From Halobacteriovoraceae bacterium (GTDB taxonomy: Bacteria; Bdellovibrionota; Bacteriovoracia; Bacteriovoracales; Bacteriovoracaceae), in contig PASN01000004.1 in the NCBI GenBank assembly GCA_002711995.1, forward strand, positions 9,674 through 73,673: a DNA stretch of 64,000 nucleotides, written 5' to 3'. The notes beneath the pieces are model-generated. The model was not told the DNA's origin, did not search any database, and saw only the letters and a program-made list of their open reading frames with translations. Position 1 is the first letter of the stretch. Every line of letters begins with the position of its first letter. This document shows positions 23,057-32,758 of this stretch, piece by piece. Position numbers and translations under genes: made by a program.

Positions 23057-24259
23057 CTAGAAGAATACTTCTCCAATGATCTTGTTTACATTTTCAGGAG
23101 TTGTCTTGTTATGCTTAGCGATGTCGTTAAGCATAGTTTTAAGATCGTCGCTTTCACCTTTAAGAGACTTGGAAACCGCAACTTCCACATCTTTAAGGTT
23201 TTTACCGATAACCTCTACAGCAAACACGTTGGCGTCTTTCTCAGTCAACTCTCTAGTTCCAGCTAGTTTGTTGAACTGGTGAGCAACAACCGCGATGTCT
23301 TTAGCTCTGTCAGCGCTTAAAGCGAATCTAGCTTTAAGTTGTTGAGACATTTGATTTAGGTAGTGCTGCTCTTTAAAAGAAGCAAGCTTTTCCATATCAA
23401 CTGTTCCATTGTCAGCGTGGTTCATTGCCATGCTGGCCGCAGTCTTAGAGTCAAACTTCTGAAGCTTTGAGTAGTCAATCAAATCGCCGTTAACCATTGC
23501 CGCAAGCTTAACACTTGGGTTTGTGGTTTTAACGCTTGATCCGATCGCAGCATCGTAACCATCATCCCAACCAGCGTCATAGCCATCGTTGTAACCATCA
23601 GTTTCGCCAATTCCGTAACCGTAGTCATAGCCGTCTTGGTAAGCATAGTAGCTGCCATCGTCATAACCGTCGTTGTAACCTTCAGTTGCGCCGTCAGCAT
23701 ATCCGTCTTCTTTGCCTTCGTAGTAGCCTGATGACTCACCATCGGCAAATCCATCGTCATAGCCGTCGTAGTAAGAGATAGCTGAAGCGTCGTCATATCC
23801 ATCGTTATAGCCATCACTTGCGCCTGCAACTCTTCCGTTGTCATGGCCATCATCATAGCCATCCATGTAACCTTCGTTTACATGATCGTCGTATCCAGCA
23901 GTGTAGTTTGGATCGTAGCTTTCTTCGTATCCGTCAGCGTAGCCTTGATCATCACCTCTTGCATAACCTTGCGACCAACCGTCATTGAAGCCAGCTCCGT
24001 AGTTGTCATTTGAAGTGTAGTAAGCTTTACCTTCAGCGTAACCCTCGCCATGGCCTTGAGTTCTGCCTTCAGCGTAGCTAGTGTCATAAGCGCCTTGGTA
24101 AGTTGAAGTGTATCCAGCGTCGTAACCTTCAGAATAGCCTTGGCTCTCGCCATCGGCCGCGCCTTTGGTTTTACCGGCATTGAAACCTTCTTGATACTTG
24201 TCTTTACAACCAGTAACCAAGAAAGCAGATGCCATAAACAATACAATATAATTTTTCAT
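23057..24259 (-). CDS. GYD-repeat lipoprotein B
   Basis: A 400-residue lipoprotein with lipobox VTGC (Cys at residue 18). Residues about 25-240 consist almost wholly of repeated G-x3-G units rich in Tyr, Asp and Gly (GYxDGYDDG type). The C-terminal 150 residues are an ordinary helical domain with DLIDYSKLQKFDSK, NHADNGTVDMEKL, LKEQHYLNQMSQQL-like and RAKDIAVVAHQFNKLAG. The G-x3-G spacing recalls the deca-GX3 motif of the Yae1 N-terminus, but that relation is not claimed. The acidic tyrosine-rich repeat could bind Ca2+ or form a stalk. It lies 14 bp after its paralogue and ends at a bidirectional terminator. Function is unknown. Confidence 0.75.
   Translation of the reverse strand: MKNYIVLFMASAFLVTGCKDKYQEGFNAGKTKGAADGESQGYSEGYDAGYTSTYQGAYDTSYAEGRTQGHGEGYAEGKAYYTSNDNYGAGFNDGWSQGYARGDDQGYADGYEESYDPNYTAGYDDHVNEGYMDGYDDGHDNGRVAGASDGYNDGYDDASAISYYDGYDDGFADGESSGYYEGKEDGYADGATEGYNDGYDDGSYYAYQDGYDYGYGIGETDGYNDGYDAGWDDGYDAAIGSSVKTTNPSVKLAAMVNGDLIDYSKLQKFDSKTAASMAMNHADNGTVDMEKLASFKEQHYLNQMSQQLKARFALSADRAKDIAVVAHQFNKLAGTRELTEKDANVFAVEVIGKNLKDVEVAVSKSLKGESDDLKTMLNDIAKHNKTTPENVNKIIGEVFF
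23540..24187 (-). repeat. Gly-Tyr-Asp coding repeat, copy B
   Basis: Degenerate 12-bp (four-codon) repeats encode G-x3-G units. Copies vary in sequence, so the array is selected at protein level and is not a DNA-level tandem repeat. Confidence 0.7.
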
Positions 24260-24273
24260 GGTTCGTTCCTTTC

Positions 24274-25485
24274 TTAGTAGAAGATCTCAGTTAGTATTTT
24301 GTTAAATTGCTCTGGGCTTGTTTCCATGTTCTGGGAAGCTTTTTCAACCAAAGACTTAAGCTCGCTTGACTCGCCTTTAGCGGACTTTCTTACAGCGCTT
24401 TCAATTTGCGCCATATCGAATCCGATAAGGTCTTTTGAGAAAGACGATGCGTCTTCTGTAGTCAATGCTCTTGAGCCTGCCAATTTATTGAATTGGTGAG
24501 CAGTAAGGGCCACTTTTTGAGCACTTTTCTTAGAAAGGCCAAATCTTGCCTGGATCTGCTGTCCCATAGCATTTAAATAATGTTGTTCTTTAAGAGCTCC
24601 AAGTTTTTCAAGGTCAACTGTTCCACCATCAGCATGGTTGAAAACAATTGTCCCAGACTCAAGAACAGACTTAGAGTCAAACTTAGGAAGCGCGCTGTAA
24701 TCAATTAGGTCAGCGTTAACTTTGCTTGCAAGAGCAACTGCAGGGTTTTTAGACTTGATAGATGATCCGTAATACCCATAATCATATCCGTCATCGTAAC
24801 CATCGTCATAACCAGTGTCATAACCATAGTCGTAACCATCGTCATAACCATCAGCCTCGCCTTGAGCGAAACCATAAACTTCACCGTCGCTATAACCATA
24901 GCTGTAGTTGTCGTTGTAGCCTTCGCTGTGCCCGTGGTCATAACCACTGTCATAGCCATGAGCATGGCCATCAGCGTGTCCGTCATCGTAGCCTCTGTTG
25001 TAGCCGTCAGCAGCTCCGTCAGCGGCGCCAATGCCGTAGTTGTTTGCATATCCGTAATCGTAGCCATCAGCGTTGCCGTCAATGTAGCCTGTGTCATAAC
25101 CGTAGTTGTAACCGTCTACAGAGCCGTCATTGTAGCCATCAGTAGCGCCTGCGCTGCTACCAGATGCATGGCCGTCAGAGTAGCCTTGAGCGAAACCTTG
25201 GGAGTCCCCGTCGGCAAAACCCTGTTGGTAATCTTCAGAAGCAAAGTCTACATACGCTTGCTCGTAACCTTCACCATGTCCTACAACTCTACCGTCTGCA
25301 AAACCATCAGCACTTCCGTCAGCTGTACCTTGAGCTTGCCCATCGGACTCCCCCTCGGAATAAGCGGACGAATACGTGGAATTAAATCCTTGCGTATACC
25401 CGGCGTCAAAGCCTTCGTCGTACTTGGAATTGCATCCAGCCCCTAAAAAGGCGGTGGCCGCCAATACTGCTAGATACTTGTTCAT
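24274..25485 (-). CDS. GYD-repeat lipoprotein A
   Basis: A 403-residue paralogue of the downstream gene, with lipobox GAGC (Cys at residue 18). It has the same Cys-x-x-KY-x-EGF start, a Gly-Tyr-Asp repeat region (about 22-245) and a C-terminal domain that aligns throughout (DLIDYSALPKFDSK, FNHADGGTVDLEKLGALKEQHYLN, VALTAHQFNKLAGSRALT). Residues 215-243 are almost pure GYDxG units. Strong ribosome-binding site AGGAG before the ATG. It is the first gene of a two-gene operon that arose by tandem duplication. Surface location is inferred from the lipobox. Confidence 0.75.
   Translation of the reverse strand: MNKYLAVLAATAFLGAGCNSKYDEGFDAGYTQGFNSTYSSAYSEGESDGQAQGTADGSADGFADGRVVGHGEGYEQAYVDFASEDYQQGFADGDSQGFAQGYSDGHASGSSAGATDGYNDGSVDGYNYGYDTGYIDGNADGYDYGYANNYGIGAADGAADGYNRGYDDGHADGHAHGYDSGYDHGHSEGYNDNYSYGYSDGEVYGFAQGEADGYDDGYDYGYDTGYDDGYDDGYDYGYYGSSIKSKNPAVALASKVNADLIDYSALPKFDSKSVLESGTIVFNHADGGTVDLEKLGALKEQHYLNAMGQQIQARFGLSKKSAQKVALTAHQFNKLAGSRALTTEDASSFSKDLIGFDMAQIESAVRKSAKGESSELKSLVEKASQNMETSPEQFNKILTEIFY
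24750..25419 (-). repeat. Gly-Tyr-Asp coding repeat, copy A
   Basis: Same four-codon G-x3-G periodicity as at 23540. The regularity opens long frames on the other strands (for example a Val/Ser/Ile-rich one at 24862-25446 plus), which are composition artefacts. Confidence 0.7.
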
Positions 25486-25579
25486 AAAATCTCCTATATG
25501 TCGTGCACAAATCTAAAATACACAGCAGCTTCAGTACCTTTAGGGGCCATTTAACACAACGCAATTGAAAATTTTTCAG

Positions 25580-25608
25580 AAAAAAAAAAACGGCCTGAAT
25601 AGGCCGTT
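25580..25608 (-). terminator. Terminator of the subtilase operon
   Basis: Eight-bp stem (25590-25597 with 25601-25608), GAAT loop, and a run of at least ten T on the minus strand just after it. It lies 8 bp past the subtilase stop. Confidence 0.92.
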
Positions 25609-25615
25609 TGGAATT

Positions 25616-28600
25616 TTATAAAGAAATGTTAAGCTTCACAATCTCGTAATCGCCCCGCTTTTTACACACGGCCATATAGGAATATGAGCCATCCTCATTC
25701 TCATAAGGGTTCATAGGAGCGCAGTATAGAGTTCCATAGTGATTGTCTTTTCTATACTCTCCACAGTAGCGATCCTCATAGCCACAAGTAGTGGGAAGGT
25801 TCACTGACAAAGATGCGGGAGAAACAAGCTCACCATCCAATGCGGCCATAGTGTAGATTCTGTTTCCGCTTAAAGAAGTGGTGTCCATATAGATTGCAGG
25901 ATTAAGCTCGCCCGAGTTTTTAATTAGCACTGGGTAGAAGATATCCGACATGACTTTTCCCGGAAGAAAGCTAAATTTTGTGGTGTTTTGTCTACTTTCT
26001 TTCCATTGTCCATTTTTTCCAGTTAGAAGAAGGATGTCATCTATGGTTTCCAAGAAAACATAAGTTCTATCACCTTTGTCAAAACTTGCAATAAAGCTCA
26101 TCAATCTATCGTATGGAGTGTCCAGCCTATAAACGTAGGTCTTTTCCTCACCCTCGTATTGGTGAGAGATGTTAAGTGTTGAGCTTGTTAAAAAGCCAAC
26201 AAATGAGTCGCCTCTATCTCCATGCTTGATGTCCTTCAAAGGGTGAATAGCATTGCCCACCAATTGAGCTCCGATATAGTCTAAATGGTTAAAGCTTAGC
26301 TCTTCACCGTCAAACTCTCCTTCAACCACTGTTCTTTGGAAGCCTAATCCAAAAGAGAATACAGCTCTAACAATGCCATTTTGAAAGTCTTGATCGCTTT
26401 GCTGCTTTAGAGCAATTAGCTCAATGCCTGTGTCATCTACAGAAATTGCGGGAGCAACAGTCTTTTTAAACTGGTTTCTAACCGATTCACCAAAGTTTCT
26501 GTTCATAAAAGTTCTATAGTTGAAAGTGGCATTTTCTTCGTCCACGGACAACCAATATACTCTTCTTAAAAAACTTTTGTCTTTTGGAGACCAAGGATCA
26601 TCAACTTGATCAACCTCAGGCACTGGGCCTTTGTTAATATAAACCGGTGTTGCCAGGTACTTGCCGTTTGAAAGCTCAGTCTTGACGTACTTTGTAGTCT
26701 GTGGCGTTTCATCCGGTGTGCTTCTGTCATAGGCCATGCTTATGACAGGAAGGTTTGGATGAAGAGGATTCAAATTTTGATCCAAGTATCTGTACTGGAT
26801 ATAAACGTTTCTATCTTCATCAGAGGCAACGGATTTGATTAAAAAATCCATTGTCCCATCGTAGTTAAAATCCATTTGCTGAACGCTCAAAACTTCATGA
26901 GTGTCGTTTAGAACAAGCTCTTTTTGAGCTTCAACCAAGCGACCATCTCTCATTTGAAAGAAGAAAACTTTGTATTGTGTCTTGTCTGATCTAAAAGTCA
27001 GATAAAAGCTTGGATCCGCAACACCTCTCACAGTCTCCACCGTTCTCAAATTTGAATGAGTAGGCCTGTCATCGGTGTTTCTTTTGTTCTCCTCTTTCTC
27101 ACTGAACTCTCTTCTAAAAGAGATAAGCGAGTGGGTTCTATCTTTGAACTCGATTGGAAACACTTCTTTATCTTCAATCGCGTAAAGATCTTGAGCAAGA
27201 GTTACTTGATGAGTGTACTCTCTTTGCGCCATGCCCTCAGTTTGAACACTAACTTTAAACTTGAACATATTGGGAGCAAGCTTGTTGGTGACAATCCCTG
27301 TTACTGGAATTGATCCAACTTGACCTGGTTTCATAGGTTTTAATTTAAATTCTTTTTTCTCAATCTCAATGCCATCTGTTACAGATTCTAGAGCTATCAC
27401 AACCTCGCCGGATGTCTTGCCAAAGTTCTTTAAGTTCAAAACAAATTGTCTAAACTTGCCTGTTCTTGAGTCAAACACGGCCTCTGACATTTGTTTAAAC
27501 ACTGGCTTCACACTTGGAGCTGCTTTTAACTTCAGCGCTTTTCCAAGCTGAACGGCGCCATGCATGGATTTAAAGTCATCAGGTCTTTCAAGAGAGCTGT
27601 CAAGAAGCCTTCTTTGAACTTCATTGATGTGCATTCTTGGGTAGACCCCTTTAATCAATGCCGCAGCCGCCGAAACAAACGGGGCCGCCTGAGAGGTTCC
27701 ACTCATAATATCGTAGCCTTGGATATTAAGTTTCAGAGGAATGAAAGAAGTTGGTACTGTTGATGCAATTTGATCTCCTGGCGCCAAGATATCAACTTCC
27801 GCTCCATAGTTTGAGAACCTGGAAACTTTGCCGTCAATATCAATAGAGCCAACACACATAACTTCTCTATAAGCGCATGGGAAAATGCTCGCATTTGTGT
27901 TGTTGTTTCCTGCTGCGGCCACAACAAGAACGTTGTTTTTAACCGCATGCTTGATGGCCATATCCAGGTAGCGAGTGTTCATAGTTTTAGGCCATCCAAG
28001 ACTTAGATTGATTACATCAACATTTCTGTGGACAGCGTAGAAGATGCCTTTTGCAATTCTTCTAGAAGCGGCCCTGTATTTTAGCTTGTTTCTCTCGTCG
28101 GATTCATCAACCTTTCCAGTAACCTTAATAGGCAAGATCTTAATTTTGTCACTTACACCGGAAATCCCAAGTTTATTGTTTCTCTTAGCTGCAATGATTC
28201 CTGAAACATGCGTTCCATGTCCTGTGTCGTCAAACGGATGAGCATCGTACATGTAAGAGGTGCTTGCAAAGTTCCCCCCGTAACAATCTCCGCGAAGACC
28301 ATTTTTGTCTCTGTCTTCCATCGTTCCGGTCTGGGGCGTGCCATTGTCACACTCCACATCATTTTTATAGATCTGGTCTTTTAGTTCAGGGTGGTCGAAG
28401 TCAATCCCCATATCGATTACTGCAACCACTGGAGCTTTCTTTAAGTTTGCTTCGATAGACCCAATGCTCTCTGCCCAGTCAATGTCTTGTCCGTCTCTTC
28501 CCTGAACCTCTTCAGGGCCGCCATTTGGCATTTGAGCGGAGGTGACCTGTCCTTGATTTCTAAGTCCCCACTGGAAAGGATACAGCATGTCATCCGCATC

Positions 28601-28897
28601 CATGATGGTTTTATCATTGGATTTAATTTCAAAAAGCTCAACGCTATGGTCAGCTTCAACAAGTTTTACAAGTTTATGGCCTTCTAAGGCCTTAAGTGAG
28701 GCCTTTGTTGCTTCCACTTCATATAGCCTGTCAAGATAACCATCGCCAAAAGGCAGAAAACGCTTGGCGTTTGAAACGCCATCAATCTTGTTTAAAGATT
28801 GAAGTTCGGTTTTGCTTAGCTCCCTAGTGGTCTCCACCACGTAAACATTGGCAAAGACAGAGGAGGATAAAAGGATTGTCCAAATTAAAGATTTCAT
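25616..28897 (-). CDS. Exported subtilisin-family serine protease
   Basis: A 1093-residue exported S8 protease. The signal peptide ends near residue 16 (VFA-N). A propeptide-like segment (about 17-90) precedes the catalytic domain, which holds D162 (AVIDMGID), H227 (GHGTHVSG), the oxyanion Asn in AAAGNN (about 331) and the nucleophile S402 (SGTSQAAP). The remaining 650 residues include a CARDB-like stretch (about 460-570) and FG-GAP/VCBS-like pieces (MDFNYDGTMDFLIK). ATG 28897 follows GGAGG and overlaps the TAA of the upstream gene (TAATG). It probably cleaves envelope or prey proteins, perhaps its operon partner. Targets are unknown. Confidence 0.92.
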   Translation of the reverse strand: MKSLIWTILLSSSVFANVYVVETTRELSKTELQSLNKIDGVSNAKRFLPFGDGYLDRLYEVEATKASLKALEGHKLVKLVEADHSVELFEIKSNDKTIMDADDMLYPFQWGLRNQGQVTSAQMPNGGPEEVQGRDGQDIDWAESIGSIEANLKKAPVVAVIDMGIDFDHPELKDQIYKNDVECDNGTPQTGTMEDRDKNGLRGDCYGGNFASTSYMYDAHPFDDTGHGTHVSGIIAAKRNNKLGISGVSDKIKILPIKVTGKVDESDERNKLKYRAASRRIAKGIFYAVHRNVDVINLSLGWPKTMNTRYLDMAIKHAVKNNVLVVAAAGNNNTNASIFPCAYREVMCVGSIDIDGKVSRFSNYGAEVDILAPGDQIASTVPTSFIPLKLNIQGYDIMSGTSQAAPFVSAAAALIKGVYPRMHINEVQRRLLDSSLERPDDFKSMHGAVQLGKALKLKAAPSVKPVFKQMSEAVFDSRTGKFRQFVLNLKNFGKTSGEVVIALESVTDGIEIEKKEFKLKPMKPGQVGSIPVTGIVTNKLAPNMFKFKVSVQTEGMAQREYTHQVTLAQDLYAIEDKEVFPIEFKDRTHSLISFRREFSEKEENKRNTDDRPTHSNLRTVETVRGVADPSFYLTFRSDKTQYKVFFFQMRDGRLVEAQKELVLNDTHEVLSVQQMDFNYDGTMDFLIKSVASDEDRNVYIQYRYLDQNLNPLHPNLPVISMAYDRSTPDETPQTTKYVKTELSNGKYLATPVYINKGPVPEVDQVDDPWSPKDKSFLRRVYWLSVDEENATFNYRTFMNRNFGESVRNQFKKTVAPAISVDDTGIELIALKQQSDQDFQNGIVRAVFSFGLGFQRTVVEGEFDGEELSFNHLDYIGAQLVGNAIHPLKDIKHGDRGDSFVGFLTSSTLNISHQYEGEEKTYVYRLDTPYDRLMSFIASFDKGDRTYVFLETIDDILLLTGKNGQWKESRQNTTKFSFLPGKVMSDIFYPVLIKNSGELNPAIYMDTTSLSGNRIYTMAALDGELVSPASLSVNLPTTCGYEDRYCGEYRKDNHYGTLYCAPMNPYENEDGSYSYMAVCKKRGDYEIVKLNISL

Positions 28898-31800
28898 TAA
28901 ATTAGCCTCCCTAGCAGCCACGAAGCAAAAAACTCACCTTTGGTCATGCCTAAAAACTTTCTTATTCTTGCGATAGGGCCTTCAATGTCCTCAGTTCCCT
29001 TTCTACCAAAGGAATTGGAAATTATTTTCTTGTCACCGTTTGGATCTCCAACTCTAAACCCGTCGATACGAGCGATGGCCAACATATTGCCGCCTCCGCC
29101 AACCATTTTTCCAATCCCTTCCATAACAAGTCCTTCCTCAATGGCCTCAACCATCTCCATAGTGTATTCGGCCATCTCATTTTGGTCGCCTTCTTCCAAC
29201 GCTTGAAAATACTTTCTCTTGTTGTGGGCAAACCTGTAGTATCCACTTCTTTTAAGAGAGTCCTCCCAATTGAGCCTTCTATTTCTTTGTCTTCTTCGGT
29301 TGTAGACAAAGATGTCTTCCGCTTCTTCCTCAGACATCTCAATAAAGTGCTTAATGCCGTTCTCATATATAAAGAAGTTCACATTAATATTGTAGAGAAA
29401 GAGCTCTTCTGTTTGAGCAAGAACCTCTTCCTCCATAAATCTAAAGGCATAGCGTTTTTTAATTTTTCTCAAAAGCTCAATGGCATCGTCTTTGCTCATT
29501 TTCCAGCCGTTGTAGATTCTTGAAAGCTTGGCGTAAGGATTTTCAACAAAACCACTCTCACCTTTTATGCCTTCATAGGTTAAGATTTCGTTTTCGGCCT
29601 TGCCCATATAAGTGTAGCCAGGATTTCCTCCACTAAAGCTTGCCACGTTGAATGTTTTATCCATAAGCTTTCCAGCAAGAAGCTCTATAAGATCTTTTGC
29701 ATAGTTCTCATAGTCTCTTCCAAAATTGTTGCCAATAACACTTCTATACAAGTCTTTCGTGTGTCCATCTGGAGAAGTGATGGAGATGTTGTCGTACTGA
29801 TCAAGCCAGTTCCACTTCCAAACAAAGATGCCAAATCTTGAATCATCCTCTTCAAAGTCGTGTATTAGAACATAAGGATTCTCCACTTTCTCTAAAGACT
29901 GGGTTGAGTTGGACAGAAAAGCGCTTCTTAAAGCTTTCAGGTAGTCCAGTTGCTTAACGTTGATTTCCCCTTTATAAGCAGATTTAATTGGAACTTTGTG
30001 AAACTTGGTTCTTGCCCTTCCGCTTGTGGACTTAAATCTAAATTTCATAATGGGAATATACTTCTCCACACTTACTGAAGGCTCAATTGCCGTTACGTTT
30101 CCAAGATCTTTATAGACATGAACTTCTTCCTCACTTGCTCTAAAGATGTGAAGTCGACTTAAAACGTTTTTGCTTGCGGCGATGTTTACACCAATATTTG
30201 AAACTTCGTACAAGTTCATTCCAACGCCAATACCTCCAGAGCCGCCAAACGAATCCGTGATGATCATAGACTCACCCACGGCAATGTTTTCATCTATTGC
30301 CTGAAGCGCTTTTTCAATGGCCAACTCATCGTCTTGCTCTTTGAGTTCTGAATAATGCAGGTTGTGCAGATCGTTTAGCTCGTCCACTTTAGTCAAAAGG
30401 GCGATAGTGTCCGAGTAGTTCTCATCTATAAACTCTTCTCTCTGGGCCTGCTCTTCGCAGTCCTGGCCGCATTCAGTATCCACGATGTAGTCTAGGGAAC
30501 CTTTTAGCTTTGTATGATAATCCACTAGAGACTTCCCTATAGGGTAAATCTCTGAAAGGCCGTCCTCGCGAACTATATTGATGTAGTTTTCTTTAAGATC
30601 ACTATGCAAGCTCACAATCTTTTGAAGCTCAACTTCAACGTCAGAAGCTAAGAGGTTTGATGCATGAAGGTTTGTAATTTCATCCAACAACTCGTTGGCC
30701 TTTTTATACAACTTGCCGTTTCTTCTTATTCTCATGTCATCAGATAGGTTTTGATAGAATTCTTTGGCAATTGGATCAAGAGCATTGCCGTACTTATTCT
30801 TTAGGTATGGCACCATCATATTTTTAAATGGATATTTCAATGCCTTCTCAACAGATGTGATAGGCCTTACGTGAGCGTAAGTTCTGCTTAAATAAAGATT
30901 GGCCCTCACATTGAGATCCACAGGAACATACTGTCTAACCTCACCGGCAGCGCTCATCACAGTGTCGCCGGTTTTCGTGTAAATACCTGTTGCTCCGCCA
31001 AAAACACCTGCCGAGATACTTCCCCCAACAGTGTCAACAAGCTGGATAAGGTTGTCGGTACCCATATAGCTTCCGGCCACAACCTCACGCCCAACGATAA
31101 GATTGCCTCGAACGGTGGGATACATGAAAAAGTCCACAGGCAACTTGCCTGTGTCTCCAGTGGTTGCTGTCTTTGCAACTTCGTTGGCAAGGTCCTCTTT
31201 AAAGTCAACGATCTTATCTTTAATGTTGTTTCTCAAAAAGGAGTTGGCCGTCTTAACTAGAACGTCAATACCCACAGAGATTTCCTTTGACTTAAAGAAA
31301 GCTGTCATCTCTGAAGTTGAAAGTGGAGACTCAGGATCTGGAATTTTAAAACGTCTAGCGTAGCCGTCATAGAATTCTTTAGTAATTTCTCCGTCCACAA
31401 GATCGTCTTGATTGCTGATGGTTGAGTTCACTGAAAGATTCACGTTGTCGACGCCAAACAGAAATCCCAAATGATTTCTTCTGCTTTTAAGTTTTTGCAA
31501 TAATAGAAGCTTTACCGACTCAGGAAGGTACGTCGCGTCCACGATATCCCTCCAGTCTTGTTCATTTAGCTTCATGATTCTTCTTATAATCCAAACTGCG
31601 TCATCTCTTGAGCAATTATAGTTTGCAGCGTGAGCAAACTTTAAGCTTACATTGTCCGAGAAGCGTCGCCCGATAGTCCAATCCATAAGATTGATAGACT
31701 CTGGTGCATCCACAAGCGCGAATGGAACCACAAGAGAATCATAAATTCTTTTACCTTGTGGAATGTCTTCAGAGAGGTAACCCTTGGCCAGATTGTGTAA

Positions 31801-32559
31801 GAACTCTTGATCCTCCATAACGGCAACATCTTGAACCACAACGGACAGATCTCCCTGACTTAAAATCCACCTGTCAAAAGAGCCAGCATTGTTAATGGAA
31901 ATGTTTTTTATAAAAAGCTTTTTATCCTCTTTATTTGGAAACATTATTTTAAGTCTAGGCACATACTTAACTGGCGGCACCTTGTAGCCTATTTTTCTAA
32001 GAAGAGCTTTTCTTAAAAAGAAATTGTGCACAGACTTGCTTAAGAATAAAGAATACTGCTTGGGAGTCCCGTAACGATTGTCTTTTGTAACAGTGACTCT
32101 GTAGTTTCCAAGCCTTGCCCATCCCTCTGAAACATAATCGACTTTGTCTAAATCGTTTAAATCGAGCTGGTCATGATCGGAAAGGTCAATGTTTCTATAA
32201 TCCTCAACAGGCCCACCACTATAGATATGTGCTGATTCATGATCAATAGCAGGCTCCAGGTCAGCTAAGGTCCACTGACATCTTGTCTCGCTATGTCTTC
32301 TTTTATAATAAGCGTCCGCTTCAGATGAAGTAAGAACATCCCCTTTGCGGATCCCCTCTCCACAGTCATTGCTGTCACAAATTAAGTCTGTTGCCGGCAT
32401 GTGCCCATAGGCCAGAGGAACGGTTCCTTTAATTGGATTGTAGGCCAGAAGTTTTTCTTGCTCACAGCTGCCATGTCTGGTCACCGAAGTGCCAAACTCA
32501 GAGTCCTGAGCGTAAACATTTAGTCCTGAAAGAATAAATGCCAATAAAAGTAGCCTCAT
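28897..32559 (-). CDS. 1220-residue exported protein, unknown
   Basis: No family is recognised. The signal peptide is cleaved after VYA (about residue 17). The mature protein is mixed alpha/beta with a Cys pair near 37-70, a glycine-rich stretch at about 760 (DSFGGSGGIGVGMNLYEV), another near 510 (GGSISAGVFGGATGIY), helical coiled segments around 610-740, and a basic patch (FVYNRRRQRNRRLN) near 1120. The Gly-rich and strand-like parts could form membrane-inserting or barrel sections. It is the first gene of an operon with the subtilase, translationally coupled by TAATG, so the protease may process or be delivered with it. A toxin or predation factor is speculation. Confidence 0.7.
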   Translation of the reverse strand: MRLLLLAFILSGLNVYAQDSEFGTSVTRHGSCEQEKLLAYNPIKGTVPLAYGHMPATDLICDSNDCGEGIRKGDVLTSSEADAYYKRRHSETRCQWTLADLEPAIDHESAHIYSGGPVEDYRNIDLSDHDQLDLNDLDKVDYVSEGWARLGNYRVTVTKDNRYGTPKQYSLFLSKSVHNFFLRKALLRKIGYKVPPVKYVPRLKIMFPNKEDKKLFIKNISINNAGSFDRWILSQGDLSVVVQDVAVMEDQEFLHNLAKGYLSEDIPQGKRIYDSLVVPFALVDAPESINLMDWTIGRRFSDNVSLKFAHAANYNCSRDDAVWIIRRIMKLNEQDWRDIVDATYLPESVKLLLLQKLKSRRNHLGFLFGVDNVNLSVNSTISNQDDLVDGEITKEFYDGYARRFKIPDPESPLSTSEMTAFFKSKEISVGIDVLVKTANSFLRNNIKDKIVDFKEDLANEVAKTATTGDTGKLPVDFFMYPTVRGNLIVGREVVAGSYMGTDNLIQLVDTVGGSISAGVFGGATGIYTKTGDTVMSAAGEVRQYVPVDLNVRANLYLSRTYAHVRPITSVEKALKYPFKNMMVPYLKNKYGNALDPIAKEFYQNLSDDMRIRRNGKLYKKANELLDEITNLHASNLLASDVEVELQKIVSLHSDLKENYINIVREDGLSEIYPIGKSLVDYHTKLKGSLDYIVDTECGQDCEEQAQREEFIDENYSDTIALLTKVDELNDLHNLHYSELKEQDDELAIEKALQAIDENIAVGESMIITDSFGGSGGIGVGMNLYEVSNIGVNIAASKNVLSRLHIFRASEEEVHVYKDLGNVTAIEPSVSVEKYIPIMKFRFKSTSGRARTKFHKVPIKSAYKGEINVKQLDYLKALRSAFLSNSTQSLEKVENPYVLIHDFEEDDSRFGIFVWKWNWLDQYDNISITSPDGHTKDLYRSVIGNNFGRDYENYAKDLIELLAGKLMDKTFNVASFSGGNPGYTYMGKAENEILTYEGIKGESGFVENPYAKLSRIYNGWKMSKDDAIELLRKIKKRYAFRFMEEEVLAQTEELFLYNINVNFFIYENGIKHFIEMSEEEAEDIFVYNRRRQRNRRLNWEDSLKRSGYYRFAHNKRKYFQALEEGDQNEMAEYTMEMVEAIEEGLVMEGIGKMVGGGGNMLAIARIDGFRVGDPNGDKKIISNSFGRKGTEDIEGPIARIRKFLGMTKGEFFASWLLGRLI

Positions 32560-32758
32560 AAACGATTCCCCGTATAAAATTTCGACGATCGTAAATTTAT
32601 TTTACGATCTCCACCCATGCATTTAGTGCATAAGGGCCTCAAATTGCGTCATTTTCCAATAACTCATTTAATTAGGTTGCTAAATGCGCGCCATTATTTG
32701 TTCTAGAGCAAAATTGAGTTAAGATGTCTTAAGGTATTTATTTTACAAGGGAGCATGG

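Noticed and set aside
23540-25419. Short regular repeats, possible CRISPR or minisatellite
   Set aside because: The period is in codons (four codons) and the DNA copies differ; they encode G-x3-G units of two lipoproteins. No constant repeat with unique spacers is seen.
24862-25446. 194-codon plus-strand frame rich in Val/Ser/Ile
   Set aside because: It is the complement of the Gly-Tyr-Asp repeats, and composition alone explains its openness.
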